Shown here: one piece after another, positions 7,529 to 14,266 of the stretch
How the letters are laid out: each line of letters opens with the position of its first letter
Numbering within the stretch: the first letter of the stretch is position 1
Notes under the pieces: model-generated
What the model was told of the DNA's origin: nothing
What the model saw: only the letters and a program-made list of their open reading frames with translations
Database searches by the model: none
DNA from: Stephanodiscus triporus
Lineage: Eukaryota > Bacillariophyta > Thalassiosirophyceae > Thalassiosirales > Thalassiosiraceae
NCBI GenBank assembly: GCA_036939755.1
Contig: JALLAZ010000539.1
Coordinates: 1-14,266 of the forward strand
Direction: 5' to 3'
Length of the DNA: 14,266 bases
Position numbers and translations under genes: made by a program

Positions 7529-10465
7529 ATGCCACGCAGCCCGGCAAGACGACGCTACGGCAGCGGCAGCAACGATGATGGGGAGAATCGGGGCCTCCTG
7601 TCGGACACGGCCTACTGCGATCACTACGGTCCTATTGAGAATAATAATAACAACGACGCCGCCGACGACGCAGAGAACGACAACGACGAGGGCGGCGGAG
7701 GCCTGACGCCCCTCGGCCGCCGTCGCGGCGGCAGCGCGTCGCTCAAATGCCTCGGTCGGTCCGCCCCCCTCCTCCTGGCCCTATTCGCGCTCGGGGGCCT
7801 GCTCTATTCCCACGATCTCTCGCAAACCAGGATATCCGCCCTCTCCTCGCAGTTGGACCGGGTCGTATCCGACGTGGGCCGCCTGGGTGCCGAATTGGAC
7901 GAGGCGTCCCATCGACTGTCCAACGCGGAGGCGACGCTGAGGGATCACTCCGCGGTCATCGCGCGATTCGCGGATTCGGTGTCGAACGGCGACGTGTTGG
8001 CGAAATTGCGCGATCTGGAGAACGAATCGAAGGAGGGGGAGGAGAGGGTGCACGCGGAGATGGAGACGACCAAGGAGGAGATACGGAGCGTGTTGCAGAA
8101 GACAAAGGTGGAGATCGACACGACCGTCAGGTGAGTTGCGTATTGCGATTGCGTTTGAACCATTATGAAGTGGAGCGAAATCGAAATAGAAATGGATTGA
8201 AATGAAGACGCTCTCGCGCACCAAAACTTTGACCAACACAAACTACTCGCCCTTCGATCCGCACGCATTCTGCAATCATTTACACGAAATACGCACGATG
8301 GACAAAAACAAGCGACGCGACGAACGAAATCAACGCGCAGGTGGTCACCGTCCAATCGTCGTTGTCGCAGTACATACGCGCGACGCAGGACCAATTCTCC
8401 ACGGAGAATTCCTTCATGGTATACCAGCTCGCGGGGACCTTTACCCTCCTGGGGTGTCTCATATCCATGTGGCACATGACCTCGCACCTGCGCGCGTTCC
8501 ACCAGCCGTTCGTGCAGCGCAAGGTGCTCGCCATACTTTGGATGTGCCCGATATACTCCGTCACTTCATGGCTGAGCCTCGTGGCACCCGAACCTCTGGA
8601 GGGTTACCTCGGCATATTGAAGGATATGTATGAGGCATACGTCATATACACCTTCCTGAGCTTCTGTATAGCCGTGCTGGGAAAGGGCGATCGTGACGCC
8701 GTCGTGGAACTTCTCGCGCACCGCCACGACAAGCATCACCTGTCCACGCCCGTGCCGCGTTGGCTCGTCGATTTTGTGTGCTGCTGCCGGTGCTTATGTC
8801 CCTCACGTCGGAAGGTATACAGCGATGACGAGGAGGAGAAGAGAATGCAGCACGCTGACGCCGTATTACTGCAGTGTCAGATCTGCGCGATGCAATTCGT
8901 GTTCCTGAGGCCGATGCTCACGACGGCTCTCTTCGTGCTGAAGAAGTTTCATTACCACGGACCCATGTTCGGGAAATTGCCGTTTGGCCTCGACGACGGC
9001 TACACCGACGACGAGACTTACGACGGCGGCGCGATGGACTACCGATCGCCGCAATTCTACATCGTGATACTTCAGAACGCGTCGGTATTCTTGGCATTTA
9101 GCGGGCTTTTGAACTTTTACCACGCCGTTCAGGAGGAGCTATCTTGGTGAGTTGGCGTCGCTGTGAATATCCTCTATGTGTCGCGTCTTGTAAATCATGG
9201 CGCTACTCGCGCACGCGCATGGGCTTATGTTTGACAAGGGAAGTCACTCTTACGATTCTTTTTGCATTGGATGTCCCAACGCACACATGTTCACAGGTGC
9301 CGGCCGTTCCCCAAATTCCTTTGTATCAAGGGGTGAGTGTTTCGGGTTCATTATTCCATTTACGTGTGTCGAGGAAATATTATTCCAACTAACAAACAGA
9401 CAGCGTTGTCTTCATGACGTTTTGGCAGGGGATTGCGCTCACTCTCCTTGCGAACACTACCAATATTATTGGTAGCGACGATGACGACGACGATCAGGTG
9501 GATAAGTATGCCAAACAGGCTCAGAACTTTCTAATCTGCCTCGAGATGCTCGGCTTTTCTATCGCACATTTCTATTGCTTTCCCGTAGAAGAATGGGAGG
9601 AGGGATACAGACCCGAGGAAGATCACAGCAAATATGGCGACAAGATGGCGCTAGGTGACTTTCTGCAAGATTTGCGCGTTATATTGAGGTGAGAAATAGG
9701 ACAGGAGCAAGCTTAGAAGAATAACTGTCATGTCTTGTCCCACCCCCCGTCTATGCTTTGTTCCTTTGCAGTCACAATCAAAAGAAGAACGCCCTCAAAT
9801 TAGTAGCAGAAGATGAGGAGTTAGGGGATGCTAGTGACGAGGGGAGGTTGCGATCTCTTCTGGATAAATACGAAAGCAGTGGTGGCCCTGACAATATATC
9901 TGCAAAGTGGAAGCGAAGCGGAGGAAAAGGTGTGGTTGTCGCGTCGCCTCTTGTTGTGCAGCCTCCGCCTCCCGACAAGGGTATTGACCATGTCACTCCG
10001 CCTCAAACATTTCGAACGAGCAAAGTGCTGGCATCGTTGAAAGCCATAAATGCGCCCTCTGAATTACGCCAGGCAACGGCGTTGTTGCTCCAAAGCTCTC
10101 TTCTGGATGAGGTTACTGCAAGTCTGCTGACGCGTGACATTTTGGATCAACCTATGGAAGGCGGTTCTCCTGGTGCCGTTGATGATGATGTAGGAGAAGG
10201 ACGAGGGGACCAAGAAGAACAACAAGAAGAAGAAGGGCATACACAAGGTAGTCAGATTGATCCGATAAAACATGAGAGCCTTGACCAATTGCAGGTTTTT
10301 AACGAATCGGGAATTATTGCCAACAACGATGCAGTTCCTCCACGAAATGACGATACGACGACTTTGCCAGAGGTACCGTACTTGTTCGCGCCACCGAGCG
10401 TGACAGATGAAATGTTGAGACCGAGTATATTTACAATGCATTCGATGTCTCCCGACTCACCATAA
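7529..10465 (+). CDS. TMEM184 / LAZ1 / OST-alpha (DUF300) family membrane protein (five exons)
   Basis: The exons are 7529-8130, 8313-9146, 9297-9332, 9404-9688 and 9772-10465, giving 816 residues. The introns are 182, 150, 71 and 83 bp, all phase 2, with GTGAGT or GTGAGA donors. Family signatures are clear: HLRAF (259-263), MCPIYSVTSWLSL (278-290), YEAYVIYTFLSFCIAVLG (307-324), QFVFLRP (395-401), FPKFLCIKG (483-491) with VVFMTFWQG after it, and QNFLICLEMLGFSIAHFYCFP (from 531). Family members are multi-pass proteins of the plasma membrane, endomembranes or vacuole: OST-alpha takes part in steroid/bile-acid transport and plant LAZ1 in cell death and vacuole function. The substrate here is unknown. 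Unusual parts are an acidic cytosolic N-terminus (1-75), an extra hydrophobic segment (79-93), a probable coiled coil (about 96-225), a Cys cluster VCCCRCLCP (356-364) that could be acylated, and a 230-residue polar tail. The exon 2 acceptor (ACAAG) has a weak pyrimidine tract but keeps the frame. Confidence 0.92.
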
Positions 10466-11264
10466 ATAAGGTTGTACCAAAACAACATACTCTCTGTAAG
10501 GGCAAATATTGTATTGTACCATAGAACATTTGCCTTCTGTTATTATCCCTCTCTTTCTCAGGCCTGAGCGTGCCTTTTTTTATGAAATCTGCAATTCCAC
10601 AAACGTTGGTGAGCAAAATGATGAGGAGGCACCTTGAAAGAGGCTATTTTTGGTGTTTCTTTCCAGATGGCCGCTCGGTTTATCTCCCTCCCCCTCTCCA
10701 TCTGGATTGTCCAAGGGATTCTATGTTGGACGATGCGCAGGTCATGAACCCAAATGCCAATATCTCGCCCAGGACCAGTGCGAGGTCCGTGTGGCAAGTT
10801 ACAGGAATGTCCCTGCAATTGATCTTATTCGGCGTCTCATCTTCCGATGATTTGTGTAAGTTTAAAGCTGCGCAATTATAGTATACAATAATTACAATTC
10901 TCGACACCTTTTATGCAAGTGACCTTATGTTCAACTGGCTGCCCACTCAGGAAGTCCTACACCAGTTCCACACAGCAACACGTATAAGGAAGCGTTATAA
11001 TGATTCACATCATTCTTCAACGTAGTCTTTGCCTTCTGGTCGCTCCTCCTTGTGGCTTATTTTCTGTATTGCTGCTCAAACAACGCTCGAAACATGCTTA
11101 AGAGCGTCAAAATAGGGTTATGCTTGGGGTCGAGTCTTTTTGATGAGATTAGTTGCTTGAGACGTGGATGCTACCAAAAATAATTGGTGGAACCCGACCT
11201 TTCGATACAATGATCAGTTGTGGCCATTTATGTCGTCCTTCGATTAGGGCATGCCTCGGTGCAC
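10466..11264. other. Spacer between convergent genes
   Basis: This 799-bp stretch separates the TMEM184-like stop codon from the Hsp70-like stop codon. Apart from the candidate spliced gene it contains a GTAAGG donor-like site at 10496, a second acceptor/donor pair framing a 31-bp segment (10950-10980), and a perfect inverted repeat at 10999-11014 (AATGAT, TCAC, ATCATT). Both flanking genes should have their 3' UTRs here. No RNA gene was recognised. Confidence 0.5.
10562..11183 (+). CDS. Candidate unrecognised spliced gene or alternative 3' end; membrane-helix C-terminus, 5' end unresolved
   Basis: Three segments, 10562-10608, 10667-10855 and 11026-11183, are bounded by good splice signals: CTTTCTCAG before the first, GTGAGC after it, TTTCTTTCCAG before the second, GTAAGT after it and CGTAG before the third. 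Joined in phase 1 they stay open and read PERAFFYEICNSTNVDGRS..., then ...SSDDLFFAFWSLLLVAYF... (a membrane-helix-like stretch), and end with a basic, Cys-containing tail at TAA 11181-11183. No ATG heads the spliced chain. If the 58-bp intron at 10609-10666 is retained, an ATG at 10582 gives a complete 143-residue two-exon protein in the same downstream frame. I recognise no family. It could be a small type I membrane protein, an alternative C-terminus of the gene ending at 10465, a 5'-truncated remnant, or chance. Confidence 0.33.
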
Positions 11265-14123
11265 TCAGTAAAATTCGTCTTCGTCGTCAAATTCGTCAAC
11301 CACCAACATACTGCCATCCGCGGCCATCTTTTCCATTTCACTGATGCCCCCCTCCGCAGTGTTCAGCACGCCGATATTGCCACTGCCCGTGGCAACAAAG
11401 CCGTTTGTAGTCCGTCGCTCCTTTATCGCCAACGCCCTCATGATCGCCGCCTGCATCGGGCTGAGAACGGCCTGAACCCCGCCTAAGAGCCCGTCATTCT
11501 CGCCATCCAATATCCCGACCTGCACCGCGCACCCCAACGCCACAGCTTCGTCGGGATTCACGGTTCGCTGGGGCACGATGCCAACGACCGCCTCCAAAAG
11601 CCTCCCGATCACTGGCATGCGCGTGGCGCCCCCAACGAGGACCACGCGTGATAGGGGTCGTCCGTGGATGCCTTCCTGGACACGTTCGTTGCCGGCAACT
11701 GACGTCGACGATCGCGACGATGCCATCACGCGTTTTCCATCGTTGCCGCCGTTGCCGCCCAGCCTTCTCCCCAACAACGAGGCCGTGGCGGCATCCTCCG
11801 TGGCAACCTGTTTCTGCTTGCGATACGATCGCTCTCGCTTGTCGATGTCTCGAGCCCTCTTGCGACCACGTTGCTGCGCCTTCTTCTGGGACTTGACGTC
11901 CATTTCCCGCAATCGTTGCAGAGCTCGTTCGTTTTGGGGCATTTCTTCTCCCCAAGGGAGGGAATCATCTTCGTCCCCACCAGTGATGAAGGCGGCCTCG
12001 TTGTCCTCAGACCCCCAAAAGTCGATTTTCCCCGCATCGTCATCGTAGTCATAGTCGTCCTCCTCTTCCTCCAACTTGCTCCTCTCCACATCGGCCATCA
12101 CATTCTCCACGAAGCTAGGCCGAGCCTCTCCCGGGAGCATGACCCGCGCCATTATGGCGACCTCCCGCAGGGGCTGCAGGAGCATTTGTAGTTCGTCGAC
12201 GCACGCGGACTCGAATGCCCTTCGATCGATCGTCACGACGATGTAATCGTCGCCCTCCGTCATGCCCCGTCCCATTTCGAATACGGATTTGTTGAAGCGG
12301 GGGCCGATGATCACTCCGTCATCAACGCCGGCGTCCGCTCCCGACACTCGCCGCCAGCCGTCCTCCGTTAAAGGCAGGATGACATCCACCGACTTCCGGT
12401 TCGACAGGCATATTCGCACTCTCTCGGCCGTTCGGAGGATGATGTTACGCACCTCTCCCGATCCGTGACGAAGCCAGTCCTTGATTATCGACTTGCCATT
12501 CCTCCTTGACTTCCCCTCTTTCGTCGTCTTCGCATCGTTGACGTTTCGTCTTCCCCCCCCATCATCGTCGCCGCCTCCTCCTTTTTCCCTCTTTAAATCG
12601 CCGATGCCATATTCGACGGCACGCTCGCACAGATACCGGGCACAACACAAGTCGAAGTCCGTCCCCCCCAGACGATTGTTCCCCATCGTCGCGAGGACCT
12701 CCGTGACACCCCCCCCGACCTCGAGTATCGAAACGTCGAAGGTCCCGCCCCCCAAGTCGAAGACGAGTATTAGCTCCGATCCGCGGTCGTCTTCCCTCCT
12801 CTCGCTCCTAGTCCTCCTCCTCTTATTCCTCTCATTGTCGCCGACGCCATCATCACTGTCGTCCCCACAATCGTCATCATGGTGATAATAAGCCAGCGCC
12901 GCGGCCTCCGGCTCCGCCAGCAGCCTCACTTTCGACACGCCCGCCAATTCCGAGGCGCGCACGGTCGCCGCGCGTTGGGATTCCGTGAAGTACGCCGGGA
13001 CTCCGATGACCGCCCGGGTCACCTTAGCTGTCACCTCGTCGCCGTCGTCGTTGTCGAGCGACGGCCGACGGGAGCACTCACGCTCTGCGGCGTCGTATAG
13101 TCTCCGCAATACGCATGCGGAGATCTGCTCCGGCGTCAGCAGCGACGTCGTCGACGACGACGGGTCGAACTTGCACGTCAGCAACGCCGGGTTTTCCCTC
13201 GCGTCCTCCAGCTGTCTTCGCAGGCTCGGTGCGGACGCTTCCCTCGATTCCCGCTTTCCCCTTCGCGTCTTCTTCCTCCACCCCTCCTCCTTTTTCTCCG
13301 TCCAACCGCCCTCCCCGACGTGGAGGTTCGGTACGACCCCGGCCGCCGATGACGCCGTCCTCCCCCCTGTGCCGATGACCCGCTTGACGTTCCTGTAGGT
13401 GCTCGTCGGGTGGTCGAGCTCGCGCCGTTCAGCGTCTTTCCCGACGAGCACTCGATAGGCACCGCGAACGACGTCGCCCGCGTCGTCGACGTCCGACGTC
13501 ATGGGGATCGAGAACGGGGAGGGGGGGGAGGACGTCGTCGTCGTCGTCGTCGTCGTCATCATCCATCGCCACCGCGACTCGTCGGAGTCCGCTCCCTCGT
13601 CTCCCGACGCGTCCATCGCGGGGACGATGGAGACGACGCTGGGGATCGTCGTCTTTGTCGTCTTCGTCGTCGTCGTCGACGCCCCCCTCCCCCTCCGTCT
13701 CCCCCCCCCGCCTCCGCCTCCGCCCCCGCCTCTCTCATCCCGCTCGTCCTGACCTCCCCCGCCTCCCCCCATCTCGTCGTCGTCGTTCTCGTCGTCGTCA
13801 TCGTCTTCGTCGTCGATGATCCGCACCATGAAGGGCCGGGAGGCCCCGCCGTCGACGTCCCTAGTCATGACGGCGACCGCCGAGTTCGTCGTGCCGAGGT
13901 CGACGCCCACGCCGATCTCGATCACGCGCCGCAGCCCCCGCCGCTCGTTGGCGTCATCGTCGCATTCCGCCCGCCCGGCGGCAAGGAGCGCCGCGCGCCG
14001 CGGGGTACGGCGCGTCGACGGAGACGCGGACAGCCCGCGGCAGTGGGGAAGTTCCGCGACGGCACATGCGAGCAGCAGGACGGGGAGGACGACGGCGGAC
14101 GTGCGCCCGCGGAGGCTGGACAT
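11265..14123 (-). CDS. Divergent Hsp70-like ATPase lacking the substrate-binding domain, with large charged insertions
   Basis: A single exon encodes 952 residues. The ATG at 14123 is preceded in frame by a TAG a few codons upstream, which fixes the start. Hsp70 nucleotide-binding motifs appear in order: GVDLGTTNSAVAV (73-85), IPSVVSI (160-166), VGKDA (227-231), YRNVKRVIG with the catalytic-type Lys (243-251), IGVPAYFTESQR (373-384), LLAEPEAAALAYY (401-413), VFDLGGGTFDVSIL (454-467), LGGTDFD (485-491), VVLVGGATRMP (827-837) and NPDEAVALGCAVQ (856-868). Only about 80 residues follow, ending in acidic DEFDDEDEFY, and none resembles the substrate-binding beta-sandwich or helical lid. Insertions are Asp/Gly/Thr-rich (about 104-225), basic (272-300), charged (414-448, 512-545) and about 135 residues of acidic then basic sequence (685-822). 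Residues 1-25 look like a signal peptide, followed by a Ser/Thr/Arg-rich stretch, so ER or possibly plastid/periplastid targeting is inferred. The nearest known shape is animal HSPA13/STCH. Confidence 0.92.
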   Translation of the reverse strand: MSSLRGRTSAVVLPVLLLACAVAELPHCRGLSASPSTRRTPRRAALLAAGRAECDDDANERRGLRRVIEIGVGVDLGTTNSAVAVMTRDVDGGASRPFMVRIIDDEDDDDDENDDDEMGGGGGGQDERDERGGGGGGGGGGRRRGRGASTTTTKTTKTTIPSVVSIVPAMDASGDEGADSDESRWRWMMTTTTTTTTSSPPSPFSIPMTSDVDDAGDVVRGAYRVLVGKDAERRELDHPTSTYRNVKRVIGTGGRTASSAAGVVPNLHVGEGGWTEKKEEGWRKKTRRGKRESREASAPSLRRQLEDARENPALLTCKFDPSSSTTSLLTPEQISACVLRRLYDAAERECSRRPSLDNDDGDEVTAKVTRAVIGVPAYFTESQRAATVRASELAGVSKVRLLAEPEAAALAYYHHDDDCGDDSDDGVGDNERNKRRRTRSERREDDRGSELILVFDLGGGTFDVSILEVGGGVTEVLATMGNNRLGGTDFDLCCARYLCERAVEYGIGDLKREKGGGGDDDGGGRRNVNDAKTTKEGKSRRNGKSIIKDWLRHGSGEVRNIILRTAERVRICLSNRKSVDVILPLTEDGWRRVSGADAGVDDGVIIGPRFNKSVFEMGRGMTEGDDYIVVTIDRRAFESACVDELQMLLQPLREVAIMARVMLPGEARPSFVENVMADVERSKLEEEEDDYDYDDDAGKIDFWGSEDNEAAFITGGDEDDSLPWGEEMPQNERALQRLREMDVKSQKKAQQRGRKRARDIDKRERSYRKQKQVATEDAATASLLGRRLGGNGGNDGKRVMASSRSSTSVAGNERVQEGIHGRPLSRVVLVGGATRMPVIGRLLEAVVGIVPQRTVNPDEAVALGCAVQVGILDGENDGLLGGVQAVLSPMQAAIMRALAIKERRTTNGFVATGSGNIGVLNTAEGGISEMEKMAADGSMLVVDEFDDEDEFY
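13533..13556. repeat. GTC/GAC trinucleotide repeat in the Hsp70-like gene
   Basis: A near-perfect run of GTC on the plus strand codes on the minus strand for the poly-Thr tract (about residues 190-197, read as ACG/ACT-type codons in the coding frame). Similar but less regular TCGTCG tracts lie at about 13640-13680 and 13770-13815 and encode other Thr and Asp runs. They make the N-terminal insertions likely to vary in length between strains. Confidence 0.7.
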
Positions 14124-14266
14124 ACTCTCAATTTTTTTACTCTACAAGCCGATAGGGGCTGCGCCACGGAGGCTGGTTAAGAGTCATTAAGTACACTATC
14201 TAGTGTAGCTATATAGTTATTCCTAGGTTGGTAGGTACTCTTGTTGGTGTTTACTGATGTGTGGGG
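14124..14266 (-). promoter_or_regulatory. Upstream region of the Hsp70-like gene
   Basis: These 143 bp precede the ATG on the minus strand. A TATATAG-like element on that strand lies at about 14209-14216, roughly 90 bp from the start codon, and could be a TATA box. A perfect inverted repeat (14192-14207) sits beside it on the start-codon side. No canonical heat-shock element array (alternating nGAAn/nTTCn units) was found here, although the region is cut by the window edge. Confidence 0.4.
14192..14207. repeat. Perfect 7-bp inverted repeat upstream of the Hsp70-like gene
   Basis: TACACTA and TAGTGTA are separated by TC, giving a 16-bp dyad beside a TATA-like element and 69 bp upstream of the start codon. 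Such a dyad could bind a dimeric transcription factor; this is inference only. Confidence 0.5.

Noticed and set aside
8177..8205. Repeated GAAATN units in intron 1 of the TMEM184-like gene
   Set aside because: Only three clean copies in an intron; too short and degenerate to call a functional repeat.
10667..10741. Signal-peptide-like frame starting at ATG 10667 (MAARFISLPLSIWIVQG)
   Set aside because: It stops after 26 codons and no donor in a sensible place connects it to the downstream membrane-helix exon; kept only as an alternative start idea.
10950..10980. 31-bp micro-exon between CACTCAG and GTATAAG
   Set aside because: It is framed by plausible signals and fits the phase of the next exon, but joining it after the exon ending at 10855 creates an immediate TGA, so it is not included in the preferred model.
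13410..14180. 256-codon plus-strand frame opposite the Hsp70-like gene
   Set aside because: Very GC-rich repetitive coding sequence leaves few stops on the other strand; the product is an Arg/Val/Pro-rich low-complexity shadow.

Overview
The window looks like nuclear DNA from a small-genome eukaryote, most likely a stramenopile microalga such as a centric diatom (inference). The reasons are: four confidently readable protein genes packed on both strands, short GT-AG introns (71-182 bp apart from one of 656 bp), long Asn/Ser/Gln/Gly/Asp low-complexity tracts in housekeeping-type proteins, and an Hsp70-like protein with a signal-peptide-like N-terminus followed by a short Ser/Thr/Arg-rich stretch. 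Nothing prokaryotic, viral or transposon-like was recognised, and no tRNA, rRNA or CRISPR was seen.

Layout. (1) 156-1006 (+): a two-exon gene for the 64-residue epsilon subunit of mitochondrial F1-ATP synthase, split by a 656-bp G-rich intron. (2) 1007-1701: a convergent spacer with two adjacent hairpins. (3) 1702-7272 (-): a five-exon gene for a 1739-residue ubiquitin-specific protease with DUSP-like, ubiquitin-like and two barrel-like (Tudor-knot/chromo-barrel) modules ahead of the catalytic domain. (4) 7273-7528: a divergent promoter region. (5) 7529-10465 (+): a five-exon gene for an 816-residue TMEM184/LAZ1/OST-alpha (DUF300) membrane protein with an extra N-terminal membrane anchor and coiled coil; one exon is only 36 bp. 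(6) 10466-11264: a spacer that is not empty. It carries a chain of splice signals and phase-compatible open segments ending in a membrane-helix-like exon, a candidate unrecognised gene or alternative 3' end. (7) 11265-14123 (-): an intronless gene for a 952-residue Hsp70-like protein that keeps the nucleotide-binding domain, has several large charged insertions, and lacks the substrate-binding domain. (8) 14124-14266: its upstream region, with a perfect inverted repeat.

The genes do not form a pathway: mitochondrial ATP synthesis, deubiquitination, membrane transport or signalling, and a chaperone-like ATPase. This is ordinary eukaryotic gene packing. The most interesting points are the possible hidden gene at 10562-11183, the Hsp70 ATPase without a substrate-binding domain, the modular architecture of the protease, the uniform intron phase inside each multi-intron gene, and the extra anchor plus coiled coil on the TMEM184 protein. 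All splice sites were assigned by eye from GT-AG signals, reading frame and family conservation; no transcript data were available.
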